A stretch of 56,066 nucleotides of DNA from the NCBI GenBank assembly GCA_029266335.1, contig JAQSXC010000005.1, positions 1 to 56,066 of the forward strand, read 5' to 3'. Shown here one piece after another: positions 10,439 to 18,491 of the stretch. The notes below the pieces were generated by a model. That model searched no databases. It saw nothing but the letters and a program-made list of their open reading frames with translations, and was not told the DNA's origin. Source of the DNA: Eubacterium sp. (GTDB lineage: Bacteria > Bacillota > Clostridia > Acetivibrionales > DSM-1351). Made by a program: the position numbers and the translations under genes. Every line of letters starts with the position of its first letter. Position 1 is the stretch's first letter.

Positions 10439-10959
10439 TGGGAATGGAGAGTTTTTTTGTTACTCTGTTACCTGAAAATATGGAGTTCTGTTTTCAGGAT
10501 AATATTAGAAGAGTATGTGGGAACAGTAATCTTTTTGAAATGGACTGGGAAGCAGTTTTAAGCAATAGAAATTTTTCTATAAATAAAAAAGAATCATACC
10601 TTATTTTGGATGACTGTATTGAGATGGAAATTGAGAAAAATAAAGAAGGCTCTTCTTATATTGTTCTACGCGGTTGCTTTTCATGTTTTAGCGAAAGTAT
10701 TGAAAAAATGTGCTGCTTGATAGATTACATTTCAAACCTAGTAAATAAAGAAGTTAGGGTAGATGTACTTGGAGAGTCTGCAAGGTGGGAGAATAGTGAT
10801 GTTAGTAGAACCATTTTTGACTCTTATATCGAGAAGAATAATTCTTTTAAAAGAAGTTTTGGAGACATAAATTTACTTGTTCCTCCAAGCAGGTTTTATA
10901 AAGAATATGAAAAAATAAAAAATCCGATTAAAAGACTTTTAGCAAAGATATTTAAGTGA
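10438..10959 (+). CDS. Probable immunity protein of the DUF4157 toxin
   Basis: 173-residue soluble, acidic, cysteine-containing protein that I do not recognise as a named family. Its ATG overlaps the toxin stop codon by one base (TAATG), and a strong GGAGGTGA site (10423-10430) lies inside the toxin's last codons, so translation is coupled. Position, size, lack of membrane or secretion signals and AT-rich base use match immunity genes of polymorphic toxin loci; the function is inferred from this context only. A motif-like central part reads SFSCFSESIEKMCCLIDY in essence (aromatic and Cys rich), followed by a conserved-looking GESARWEN. A terminator follows at 11276-11328, after a decayed gene remnant. 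Confidence 0.6.
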   Translation: MGMESFFVTLLPENMEFCFQDNIRRVCGNSNLFEMDWEAVLSNRNFSINKKESYLILDDCIEMEIEKNKEGSSYIVLRGCFSCFSESIEKMCCLIDYISNLVNKEVRVDVLGESARWENSDVSRTIFDSYIEKNNSFKRSFGDINLLVPPSRFYKEYEKIKNPIKRLLAKIFK

Positions 10960-10995
10960 TAACTTGCTAAATGCAGGTCACACATAATTTTGTAA

Positions 10996-11187
10996 TTAGA
11001 CACTCGATTTAGTATTTTGAAACTTGCTGACGATGATGAAGTGGTTCTATTTTATCAAGAGTCAGAGTTAAGCAGTGAAAAGCAATATAAAACAATTTCT
11101 GATTCAGAAACAATCAAGGTTGTGGCTGATATTTACGAACAGAACCGACCTGTAAAAAAAGAGAGATTTTCAGACTATAACTTCTGA
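10996..11187 (+). pseudogene. Remnant of an unidentified gene
   Basis: Open frame of 63 codons ending at TGA 11185-11187, beginning just after an in-frame TAA. The translation has a protein-like, acidic composition (it contains KLADDDEVVLFYQES and VVADIYEQNRPVKKERFSDY). There is no ATG; a TTG at 11017 has no ribosome-binding site. It may be the 3' piece of a gene, perhaps a second immunity gene, left by recombination in the toxin locus. I cannot name its family. Confidence 0.35.
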
Positions 11188-11275
11188 TTATACCCTCCCT
11201 TTGCGTGGCATTTTTTATTGATTCAGATATAAAAAATAAATCAAAATAAATATAAACCATATCTGAAATCAAGGC

Positions 11276-11328
11276 AAAAAGTTTACCAAAAAGCCGGTAA
11301 GAAACACTGGATTCTGGTAAACTTTTTT
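11276..11328. terminator. Bidirectional terminator between toxin locus and L,D-transpeptidase
   Basis: AAAAAGTTTACCA (11276-11288) pairs with TGGTAAACTTTTT (11315-11327), a 13 bp stem with a 26 nt loop and T and A runs on the two sides. It lies between the convergent genes. Confidence 0.75.
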
Positions 11329-11355
11329 GTTAATGATTTGTCCGGACTTCTTAAA

Positions 11356-12477
11356 TTAATCAACTGTAAAGGCATCCTGGGTGACACCCCATTTTTTTAA
11401 TTCCTCCTGTGTTCCCACCCAGACATCAGCTTTCATAGGTATAAGAGGGAATAGCTCTTCAACACAATAGTTCTGCATTCTGATGCAGCCGTGGGAGGCA
11501 TACTTTCCTATTGAATAAAAAGAATTGGTACCATGAATTCCATAGGAGCCATCTGTTCTGTTTATACCAATCCAGCGGCTGCCAAGAGGGTTTTGAGGAG
11601 TACCGCCCTTTACAGGCTTTGCAAATCCGCCGCCGCCCCAGTCAGGATCTATAATTTTTTGATTTATAATAAACTTTCCGGACTTGGTAAGAGTGTGAGG
11701 GCTTCCTACGGCTACAGCATATTTTTTAAGCACATTTGTTCCTTCATACAAAGTTAATATTCTTTTTGTTTTATTAACAACAATCCATTTTCCGGTAGTA
11801 GGAGCTTGAGTTATTTTATCAGCATAAGTAATTTTATCGCTCAAAAGCCTGTTAATAAGCATTTCTTTTGTGGCATTGTCCCAACTTCCGGTGACACTCA
11901 TATTATGGTCGCTTTGAAAAAGCAGTACAGCATTTCTGATGTTTAGCTTTTCATCGCTTTTTAAAGCTGCTTTGTAGTATCCCAGTTCTTTAATATATTT
12001 CAAGTATGTACTGCTTGTGAGCTCAAGAGATAGTTTTTTACGCTTATCCTGAGCTTCCAGCTTTTCACGATCTTTTTTTAATTGCTCCTGCTCACTTTTT
12101 AGTTGTTCCTGAGCTTTTTTTAACTGTTCCTGTTCACTTTTTAGTTGTTCCTGAGCTTTTTTTAACAGTTCCTGTTCTCTTTTTAATTGTTCCTGATCTT
12201 TTTCCAACTGCCCCTGTTCTCTTGTAAATTCTTCCTGGTCTTTCTTAAACTGTTCCTCATCCTTCTTTAGCTGCTCCTGTTCCTTATTAAGCCGTTCCAG
12301 AAGCTTTTGAAGCTCTTCTTCACTGAATTTTTCCTGCTGTACCTGTATGGTGCTTGTGGCCACTGCTTCAGAGTTATTTGCCTCCAGTACCGTATTGTTT
12401 TCTGCACAGCTTACTGTTGCACTCTGTAGTATTAGAGCAATGACCAAAGTACCAATACATAAAAGTCTTTTACCCAT
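11356..12477 (-). CDS. Secreted L,D-transpeptidase with long coiled coil
   Basis: Exported cell-wall enzyme of the YkuD family that makes or edits 3-3 peptidoglycan cross-links. The chosen start (ATG 12475-12477, minus) gives a signal peptide MGKRLLCIGTLVIALILQS ending near TVSC/A; a GGTGGG site lies 7 nt upstream. An in-frame upstream ATG would begin inside a foldback repeat and place 31 odd residues before the signal peptide, so I reject it. Residues ~45-145 form a charged coiled coil with a near 14-residue period (KSEQEQLKKAQEQL). Then comes a small peptidoglycan-binding-like segment (FQSDHNMSVTGSWDNATKEM) and the YkuD domain, with IHGTN and the catalytic SHGCIRM near residue ~320. It is convergent with the toxin locus. 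The coiled coil may span the wall or mediate oligomerisation. Confidence 0.88.
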   Translation of the reverse strand: MGKRLLCIGTLVIALILQSATVSCAENNTVLEANNSEAVATSTIQVQQEKFSEEELQKLLERLNKEQEQLKKDEEQFKKDQEEFTREQGQLEKDQEQLKREQELLKKAQEQLKSEQEQLKKAQEQLKSEQEQLKKDREKLEAQDKRKKLSLELTSSTYLKYIKELGYYKAALKSDEKLNIRNAVLLFQSDHNMSVTGSWDNATKEMLINRLLSDKITYADKITQAPTTGKWIVVNKTKRILTLYEGTNVLKKYAVAVGSPHTLTKSGKFIINQKIIDPDWGGGGFAKPVKGGTPQNPLGSRWIGINRTDGSYGIHGTNSFYSIGKYASHGCIRMQNYCVEELFPLIPMKADVWVGTQEELKKWGVTQDAFTVD

Positions 12478-13224
12478 TATTTTGCCCACCCTTGTGTAGG
12501 CATGATTAAATAATAATTTCCCCATTTTAAGGCGGTTATTTTCCGCCAATACATCTTTGTCGAAAAGCACTGCTTCGCAGTACTTCGTTGCAATAAAGCA
12601 ATTATTGCGCCTTCCTCCACCTTGTCTTGACGAAAAATATCTCGCTTTAAAACGGAGTTTATTATTTAATCATGCCATAATTAATAAAATCGATATATAC
12701 AGTCTACTAATAAATTAGAATTTTATTACCATTTTTTTGAAAAAACGTTTTACATTAATGTTACGCCCAAAGTGCTGCAAAGAATGTAAAATGAAATTAT
12801 TTCCTTTGTGAAATAATTCTTTTTGATATACATTTAATTGCTGTAAAAACAATACATGATTCATTATGACAGGATTGAACAAAATATTTATGCATTATGT
12901 TGAATTTTTATTCATATTATTTATTATTAGCCTATAGAAATATATTTACAAATATAAATACAAATGTAATTGAATCAGTTGTAAATGGGATTTGGTTTTA
13001 GCCTTTTGTCAAACAGAATGATTTTTTCATATATGGAGCAGAAAACAGACTTTAAAATACTCAATTTTCTTGATAGAATAATTATATTCCAGCATAATTC
13101 TTACCTATTTTTATCTAGAGCAAACTGGTCGGAGTTCCTACAGATAAATTGGAAATATGTGCTGGATTTTATGTCTTTAAAGTTTATTGGACAGCCAGTT
13201 AATTTACTGCAGGAGGTTATCGAA
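12478..13224. other. Divergent intergenic region with repeat copy B
   Basis: About 750 nt between the L,D-transpeptidase and the amino-acid transporter operon. It holds foldback repeat copy B (12499-12676), a weak hairpin with T-run (AATTATTTC at 12795-12803 with GAAATAATT at 12810-12818, then CTTTTT) and AT-rich DNA. A possible promoter for the operon is TTGTCA (13006-13011), 18 nt, TATATG (13030-13035). Codons in frame upstream of the binding-protein start are open back to 12985 but have no ribosome-binding site and no protein-like content. Confidence 0.5.
12499..12676 (-). repeat. Foldback repeat family 1, copy B (MITE-like)
   Basis: 178 bp, bounded by the inverted ends GGCATGATTAAATAATAA (12499-12516) and the complementary TTATTATTTAATCATGCC... 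with the right end at 12676. It carries the same internal cores as copies A and C (for example ACTGCTTCGCAGTACTTCG). It is inverted relative to them. It begins 21 bp upstream of the L,D-transpeptidase start and therefore sits in that gene's promoter/leader region. Left flank ends in TA and right flank is ATAA, so a TA target duplication is possible but not proven. Confidence 0.85.
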
Positions 13225-14028
13225 ATGAAAGGAATAACTAAAAAGATACTATTTGTTACACTTGCTGCTGCACTAAGCATGGCAGTAACTGCATGCAGCA
13301 GCGGTGAAACATTGAAGAAAATAGAGAAAAGCGGAAATTTGGTAATAGGCACCAGTGCGGACTATGCACCATATGACTACCATACCGTTATTAATGGTAA
13401 GGATACGATTACAGGTATTGATATTTCAATAGCGCAGGAGATTTCAAAGGATATGGGTGTTCAGCTTGAAATAGTTGATATGGGCTATGACGAATTATTG
13501 GAAGCCCTTAACGCTGACAAGGTGGATATAGTAATTGCAGGTATGACACCTGACGAAGACAGAAAGAAAGAAGCTGATTTCTCAAAAATATATTATAAAT
13601 CAGAACAAGGTGTATTGGTAAGAACCGGAGATAAGGACAAGATAAAGAGTATAGCAGACCTTGACGGTAAAAAGGTCGGTGCCCAGCTTGGAACAGTTCA
13701 GGAAAAAATTGCAAAAGAACAGATGAAGGATTCAGACCTTATTACACTTGGAAAAATTCCTGATCTAGTAATGGAGTTGAAAAATAAAAAGATAGATGCC
13801 TTGGTAGTCGAACTACCGGTTGCAAACGGCTATGTAAAGAATAACAATGATCTGTTTATGTCAGAGGTACAGGTTAAAGAGGAGTCGGAAGGATTTGCTA
13901 TTGCCGTAAAAAAAGGAAATTCGGAGCTTCTTAAATTGATTGACCAATCTCTGGACCGAATTATAAAAGATGGTTCTATTGATAAATTTGTTCAGGAAAC
14001 AGTATATAAAAATGTAACTGCTAAATAA
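13225..14028 (+). CDS. Amino-acid ABC transporter substrate-binding lipoprotein (family 3)
   Basis: 267-residue periplasmic-type binding protein anchored as a lipoprotein: the signal sequence ends in a lipobox AVTAC with the modified Cys at residue 24. The SBP_bac_3 fold is evident: GNLVIGTSADYAPYDYH, GIDISIAQEISKDMGVQLE, DIVIAGMTPDEDRKKEADFS, LDGKKVGAQLGTVQE, and a canonical C-terminal helix region (AVKKGNSELLKLIDQSLDRI, then IKDGSIDKF). The start was chosen at ATG 13225 because AGGAGG (13211-13216) lies 8 nt upstream. It heads an operon with a second binding protein, a permease and an ATPase. Family knowledge suggests a polar amino acid ligand; the exact one is not visible. Confidence 0.92.
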   Translation: MKGITKKILFVTLAAALSMAVTACSSGETLKKIEKSGNLVIGTSADYAPYDYHTVINGKDTITGIDISIAQEISKDMGVQLEIVDMGYDELLEALNADKVDIVIAGMTPDEDRKKEADFSKIYYKSEQGVLVRTGDKDKIKSIADLDGKKVGAQLGTVQEKIAKEQMKDSDLITLGKIPDLVMELKNKKIDALVVELPVANGYVKNNNDLFMSEVQVKEESEGFAIAVKKGNSELLKLIDQSLDRIIKDGSIDKFVQETVYKNVTAK

Positions 14029-14167
14029 AATAGTCGCTGGAACTCTTATTTGTAGCAAATGTATATTTATTAATAATTATTTGCTTGAAAACAGCTGCGA
14101 ACATATAATGGAAGAAGCTTGGAATGCATGGTTCCCAGCCTTTGCTTTAAAATGAGGCTTCTTAATG

Positions 14168-14194
14168 TTGACAAATATATTTAAATGATATAAT
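14168..14194 (+). promoter_or_regulatory. Candidate promoter before the second binding protein
   Basis: TTGACA (14168-14173) and TATAAT (14189-14194), both perfect consensus boxes but with a short 15 nt spacer, about 65 nt upstream of the start codon at 14261. If active, it would express the second binding protein and the downstream transporter independently of the first gene. Confidence 0.5.
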
Positions 14195-14260
14195 GTATAT
14201 TAATGCAAACATGAGAATAAAATGTTTAAGTTAATAAAAGATTTAATAGGGGGATTTATC

Positions 14261-15112
14261 ATGAAAAAAATAGTTTCATTGGCAATTTCAATTTTGATGT
14301 TATGCAGCTTTGTGCTTGCAGGCTGCGGGTCAGGCAACAGTAGTTCCAAGGTTAAGGTTATAGACGTTTCATTAACTGAAGAGGAATATGCTTACGGTGT
14401 TGATAAAAACCAACCGGAGCTGCTTGCAAAGGTAAATGAATTTATTGCATCTATTAAAAAAGATGGAACCTTTGATAAAATCTGCAGCAATTACTTCGGC
14501 AGCGGTACACCCGAAGCTGTTACATCTGCAAAACTTGACAGCAGCAAGGATCAGCTTGTTGTAGCTACAAATGCGGCATTTGAGCCTTTTGAGTATACAA
14601 AAGGCGATAAGTATTACGGTATAGACATGGAAATTGCAGCTCGACTTGCCAAGTATCTTGGAAAAGAGCTTGTTATTAATAATATGGATTTTGATGCTGT
14701 TTGCCTTTCTGTAGGTCAGGGCAAAGCTGACGTAGCAATGGCTGGTCTTACAATAAAAGAGGACAGAAAAGAGTATGTTGCATTCTCGGACAAATACTAT
14801 AATGCTGCTCAAAGAGTTATTGTCAAGGATACAGATACAACCTTTGACAGCTGTAAAACAAAAGAGGATGTTGAAACCATTCTTAAAGGTTTGAAAAGCG
14901 ATACAAAAATAGGTGTGCAGACAGGTACAACCGGACAATTCTACGTTGAAGGCGATAAAGATTGGGATTTTGAAGGATATAAGGTTAAAAGTGTAGGCTA
15001 TAAATCAGGTTCTCTAGCCGTTCAGGATATGCTTAACGGAAATATCAATTATGTTATTATTGATGAAGCTCCTGCTCAGAGCATTACAAAAGCAATTAAC
15101 GAACTTAACTAA
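14261..15112 (+). CDS. Circularly permuted family-3 substrate-binding lipoprotein
   Basis: 283-residue lipoprotein; lipobox VLAGC with Cys22. After a short Ser-rich linker, residues ~31-80 (ending in FIASIKKDGTFDKICSNYFG) match what is normally the C-terminal end of this family, as in the preceding gene, where the corresponding SLDRIIKDGSIDKF segment lies at the C-terminus. Residues ~93-283 then run from the usual first strand (DQLVVATNAAFEPFEYT) through GIDMEIAARLAKYLGKEL, KADVAMAGLTIKEDRKEYV and IGVQTGTTGQ, and stop at YVIIDEAPAQSITKAINELN, just where the C-terminal segment should follow. This is a clean circular permutation, not a truncation. ATG follows AGGGGGA. I believe such permuted proteins occur in other Clostridia, but this needs a search. 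Confidence 0.88.
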   Translation: MKKIVSLAISILMLCSFVLAGCGSGNSSSKVKVIDVSLTEEEYAYGVDKNQPELLAKVNEFIASIKKDGTFDKICSNYFGSGTPEAVTSAKLDSSKDQLVVATNAAFEPFEYTKGDKYYGIDMEIAARLAKYLGKELVINNMDFDAVCLSVGQGKADVAMAGLTIKEDRKEYVAFSDKYYNAAQRVIVKDTDTTFDSCKTKEDVETILKGLKSDTKIGVQTGTTGQFYVEGDKDWDFEGYKVKSVGYKSGSLAVQDMLNGNINYVIIDEAPAQSITKAINELN

Positions 15113-15165
15113 TTGAATATTATTAATACAATGTTCTGCTAATATTCAGGCATTGTATTTTATAG

Positions 15166-15324
15166 GAGTCTGTCTAATATCTGCTTGTGCTTGGCATTCT
15201 AGGTGGATTTTGTGTCAGGCAAGGCAATTTTTTGAAGTAATAATTTGTTTATTGCAAAAAAAATAACGCAGCATGGCGCAAAATTCGCCAAAGTGACGGG
15301 TGCAATGAGATATTAGACTGGCTC
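15166..15324. repeat. Foldback repeat family 2, full copy (MITE-like)
   Basis: About 159 bp between the binding-protein and permease genes. Its ends are imperfect inverted repeats: GAGTCTGTCTAATATCTGC on the left, and on the right a complement reading GAGCCAGTCTAATATCTCA. The similarity continues inward (GGATTTTGTG against GAATTTTGCG). The middle contains AATAATTTGTTTATTGCA, close to the core of repeat family 1. No coding capacity. A shorter derivative lies at 16979-17059. Confidence 0.7.
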
Positions 15325-15337
15325 TAAGGGGACGGAT

Positions 15338-16048
15338 ATGGGGAATTTTGATAAGAAAATAATGAAATTTTGGGAAATATTTTATGAAAATGATGGTTAT
15401 ACAAAAGTCCTGGTAGGACTGAGAAACACTCTGGTTATAGCTATTGTCGGCCTTGCCATAGGAATCATCATTGGTACATTTATAGCTATTGTTAAAGTAT
15501 TGCCCAAATACAAGAGATTGCCTAAGATACTGGATAGCATATGTAATTTTTATGTTGGACTGTTCAGAGGCACACCGGTGGTTGTGCAGCTTCTGGTAGC
15601 ATATTATGTAATATTGCCGTTAATAGGCATAAATATGCCCGCGCTTAATGTATGTGTGCTGGTGTTTGGATTAAATAGCGGCGCCTACGTTTCAGAAATA
15701 ATGAGAGGCGGCATCATGTCTGTGGACCCTGGACAGATGGAAGCAGGCCGTGCCCTCGGTTTGAGCTATAGAGTCACTATGCTCAAAATAGTAGTCCCGC
15801 AAGCTGTCAAAAATATACTTCCTACACTGGGAAATGAATTTATAGCACTGATCAAGGAAACTTCTGTTGTAAGCTTTGTGGGTGCCGCTGATCTGTATGT
15901 TGCATTTAATTATATAGGTACAAACAGTTATGAGTTTATGGTTCCATACCTGGTTATGGCGTTAATTTATATTGTTTTAGTTATTATAATTTCATCGCTT
16001 ATAAAAGTAATGGAAAGGAGGCTAAGAAAGAGTGATAGACGTAATTAA
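15338..16048 (+). CDS. Amino-acid ABC transporter permease (HisM/GlnP family)
   Basis: 236-residue inner-membrane permease. Hydrophobic segments lie around residues 28-52 ([20 protein letters not shown]), 65-100, 103-120 and 195-225. It has the amino-acid-transporter motif [19 protein letters not shown] and the ATPase-contact EAA loop [20 protein letters not shown]. Length is normal. ATG is preceded by AAGGGGA. It overlaps the next gene by 17 nt, so the two subunits are probably translated together. The repeat just upstream (15166-15324) separates it from the binding-protein gene. Confidence 0.92.
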   Translation: MGNFDKKIMKFWEIFYENDGYTKVLVGLRNTLVIAIVGLAIGIIIGTFIAIVKVLPKYKRLPKILDSICNFYVGLFRGTPVVVQLLVAYYVILPLIGINMPALNVCVLVFGLNSGAYVSEIMRGGIMSVDPGQMEAGRALGLSYRVTMLKIVVPQAVKNILPTLGNEFIALIKETSVVSFVGAADLYVAFNYIGTNSYEFMVPYLVMALIYIVLVIIISSLIKVMERRLRKSDRRN

Positions 16049-16856
16049 CCTGAGTAAAAGCTTCGGTAACCTTCAAGTATTGAAAGATATTAAAGTTACC
16101 ATTAATGAAGGCGAAAAGGTTGCCATCATTGGTCCGTCCGGAAGCGGCAAAAGCACTTTTCTTCGCTGCCTTAACTGCATGGAAGATCCCACAGGCGGTG
16201 CTATTATATTTGAAGGTGTTGATATTGCAGATATGAGAGTTGATATTAACATCCATCGCCGTCACATGGGAATGGTTTTTCAGCAGTTCAACCTGTTCAA
16301 CAATAAGACTGTTTTAGACAATATAATGCTTGCACCTGTATATACCGAAGTTCATGATCTACGTATGAAGAAATGCAGGAATTTCTTTATAAGGCTTGGA
16401 AACATATTTGCCAAAAATAAGAAAGCCTTGTATGAGATTAATACTTCCCGTGACAGGATAAAAGCAGATGCAAAAGAAAATGCCATTCGTTTACTGAAAA
16501 GAATCGGGCTTGAAGATAAAGCCAATACTTATCCATCAACCCTTTCAGGTGGACAGAAACAAAGAATAGCAATCGTGCGTGCGCTTGCCATGAACCCCAA
16601 AGTTATTCTGTTTGATGAACCTACTTCAGCACTTGACCCGGAGATGGTCGGCGAGGTTCTTGAACTTATCAAGCAACTTGCAAATGAAGGAATGACCATG
16701 GTCATTGTAACTCATGAAATGGGGTTTGCAAGAGAGGTGGCTACGAGGGTACTGTTTATGGATGAAGGAAAGATCCTGGAGGAGAATACACCCGAAGAAA
16801 TCTTCTCAAATCCTCAGAATACCAGAACCAAAGAATTTTTATCAAAAGTTCTATAA
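16032..16856 (+). CDS. Amino-acid ABC transporter ATPase with an inserted segment
   Basis: 274-residue ATP-binding subunit. Walker A is GPSGSGKS, the Q-loop lies in [14 protein letters not shown], the signature is LSGGQKQR, Walker B plus D-loop is [14 protein letters not shown], and the H-loop lies in [10 protein letters not shown]. Relatives are ~240 residues; the extra length is an insert of about 34 residues (~106-145, Lys/Arg/Phe rich, including [18 protein letters not shown]) between the Q-loop and the signature. GTG start with AAGGAGG (16014-16020) 11 nt upstream, inside the permease gene. Last gene of the operon; a terminator follows at 16913-16965. Confidence 0.92.
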   Translation: MIDVINLSKSFGNLQVLKDIKVTINEGEKVAIIGPSGSGKSTFLRCLNCMEDPTGGAIIFEGVDIADMRVDINIHRRHMGMVFQQFNLFNNKTVLDNIMLAPVYTEVHDLRMKKCRNFFIRLGNIFAKNKKALYEINTSRDRIKADAKENAIRLLKRIGLEDKANTYPSTLSGGQKQRIAIVRALAMNPKVILFDEPTSALDPEMVGEVLELIKQLANEGMTMVIVTHEMGFAREVATRVLFMDEGKILEENTPEEIFSNPQNTRTKEFLSKVL

Positions 16857-16912
16857 GGAAGAGTATTTTTTACAGTCGAAAAATATTCTCATAGCTGTTC
16901 CGCAAAACAATC

Positions 16913-16965
16913 AGAAGGCCCTTGAAGCCCTTGCAATCAGAGGACTTTAGGGCCTTCTTGTTTTT
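16913..16965 (+). terminator. Terminator of the amino-acid transporter operon
   Basis: AGAAGGCCCT (16913-16922) pairs with AGGGCCTTCT (16949-16958), followed by TGTTTTT. The loop is 26 nt. It lies ~55 nt after the ATPase stop codon. Confidence 0.8.
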
Positions 16966-16978
16966 GGAAACCTTTTAA

Positions 16979-17059
16979 TAGTCTGCGTAATATCTGCTTT
17001 TACCTGGTTTTCCGCAAAAGCTGCCAAAATGACCAGTGCAATGGATTTAAACGGGCTCT
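16979..17059. repeat. Foldback repeat family 2, internally deleted copy
   Basis: The left end TAGTCTGCGTAATATCTGC and right part (AAAGCTGCCAAAATGACC, then AGTGCAATG and GGGCTC) match the two ends of the element at 15166-15324, while its middle (~80 bp) is missing. It fits an internal deletion derivative. It lies in the gap before iadA. The rest of the 16857-17206 gap holds the terminator and no other gene. Confidence 0.6.
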
Positions 17060-17206
17060 GACCAAGGAATGATGGAGAATTCATATTTGAGGTATCAATA
17101 GCACTGATTAAAGGAATGATATTAACAGGCAGTGGCAAAAGATGTGGATGATTTTTCTAAAATTCAACCTTTTTCCACAAAGAAGAGACAAAGCCGGAGG
17201 TTATTG

Positions 17207-18340
17207 ATGTTCACATTATTAAAAGAAGCTTCTATATACTCGCCTGATTTTCTTGGAAAGAAGGATATTCTTTTTTGTTTTGATAAAATAGCTGCAGTCA
17301 AAAATATTATTGACGTATCAATACTTGATGATGTGGAGGTGGTTGACTGCAGCAATAAAATAATACTGCCCGGCTTTATTGATCTCCATGTCCACATAAC
17401 AGGCGGAGGCGGCGAGGGTGGTTTTTCTACAAGAACGCAGTCAGCCGCCGCCATTGATATCCTTAGAACAGGTGTTACAACTGTTGTAGGGGTGCTTGGA
17501 GCTGACGGTGTCACACGGAGTGTGGCAAATCTTTATGCCCAGGCAAAGCAGCTGGAGGCAGAGGGCTTATCCACGTATATGTATACCGGGTCCTATCAGG
17601 TTCCTGTTATTACTCTGACCGGAAGTGTGCAAAATGATATTGTTTACGTGGACAAGATAATAGGTGTGGGTGAAATATGCCTGGAGGACCATAGAGCTTT
17701 TTATCCTACCTTTGATGAAATAGCAAGGATAGCGGCGCAAACCAGAAATGGCGCCATCATCTCCGGCAAGGCAGGAATTGTACATTTCCATATGGGTCTG
17801 GGAGAGAAGGGACTGGATTATCTTTTCAGAATAATGAATGAAACCCTCATTCCAATAGCACATTTTCTTCCTACCCATGTGAATAGAACCGGCATGCTTT
17901 TTGAACAGGCCTGCAGTTATCTTCAGAAAGGCGGATATATTGACCTGACAGCAGGCTTTATACCAAGCAGGGAAGACCCCGACTGTGTGGCCAGCTATGA
18001 TGCATTGCAGAGGCTTGTAAATACCGGTGCGGATATTTGCAGAGTTACACTTAGTTCTGATGCATATGGAAGTGCACCTGTTTTTGATGAGCAGGGAAAT
18101 GTTGTTTCCTCGGATACTGTCACTACGAAAATATTATTTGATGAAGTAAGGGTCGCAATTCAGGAAAAAGGAATCCCTGTTGAGACTGCTGTCTCACTGA
18201 TTACAAAAAATGCTGCAAAGGTTTTAAAGCTGGACAGGCAAAAGGGCAGTATTGAAGTTGGAAAAGATGCCGATTGTGTAATATGTGACAAGGATTTGAA
18301 TATAGAAACCGTTTATGCAAAAGGAATAAAATACTCCTAA
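17207..18340 (+). CDS. iadA: Isoaspartyl dipeptidase
   Basis: Amidohydrolase-fold dinuclear zinc peptidase (M38) that hydrolyses beta-aspartyl dipeptides released from damaged proteins. The first metal motif HVH is at residues 61-63, followed by the glycine-rich GGGGEGGFSTRTQSA. GVGEICLEDHRAF, GIVHFHMGLGEKG, LPTHVNRTG and LSSDAYGSAP carry the remaining expected ligands and substrate loop. The end GSIEVGKDADCVICDKDL is typical of amidohydrolases. I chose ATG 17207 because GGAGG (17196-17200) is 6 nt upstream; this gives 377 aa, near the family norm of ~390. Single gene between the amino-acid transporter and a membrane protease, both consistent with peptide turnover. Confidence 0.93.
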   Translation: MFTLLKEASIYSPDFLGKKDILFCFDKIAAVKNIIDVSILDDVEVVDCSNKIILPGFIDLHVHITGGGGEGGFSTRTQSAAAIDILRTGVTTVVGVLGADGVTRSVANLYAQAKQLEAEGLSTYMYTGSYQVPVITLTGSVQNDIVYVDKIIGVGEICLEDHRAFYPTFDEIARIAAQTRNGAIISGKAGIVHFHMGLGEKGLDYLFRIMNETLIPIAHFLPTHVNRTGMLFEQACSYLQKGGYIDLTAGFIPSREDPDCVASYDALQRLVNTGADICRVTLSSDAYGSAPVFDEQGNVVSSDTVTTKILFDEVRVAIQEKGIPVETAVSLITKNAAKVLKLDRQKGSIEVGKDADCVICDKDLNIETVYAKGIKYS

Positions 18341-18491
18341 TTATTTTATTTCTGTCATATAATAATGAATAAATAGACAACTAGTTATTGCCACATTTTT
18401 GGAGAATACATATGGATGTATTTATAAGATAAATTGGTTTTACTGGTTGACAGTCCAAAAGACAGGAATAACCTATAGGGAGTTGAGTTTT

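Larger units (their letters stand above)
10960..11355. other. Region after the immunity gene
   Basis: About 400 nt with one open segment that looks like the tail of a decayed gene (10996-11187) and one bidirectional terminator (11276-11328). Nothing else was seen. Confidence 0.5.

Noticed and set aside
12478..12570. 31-codon N-terminal extension of the L,D-transpeptidase
   Set aside because: It is mostly encoded by foldback repeat B and precedes a complete signal peptide.
12985..13224. 80-codon upstream extension of the amino-acid binding protein
   Set aside because: The signal peptide and AGGAGG both point to the start at 13225; the extension would bury the signal sequence.
14372..14938. 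188-codon open frame on the minus strand inside the permuted binding-protein gene
   Set aside because: It is fully antisense to a well-supported gene, has a Cys/Phe-rich composition typical of reverse-strand frames, and lacks a ribosome-binding site.
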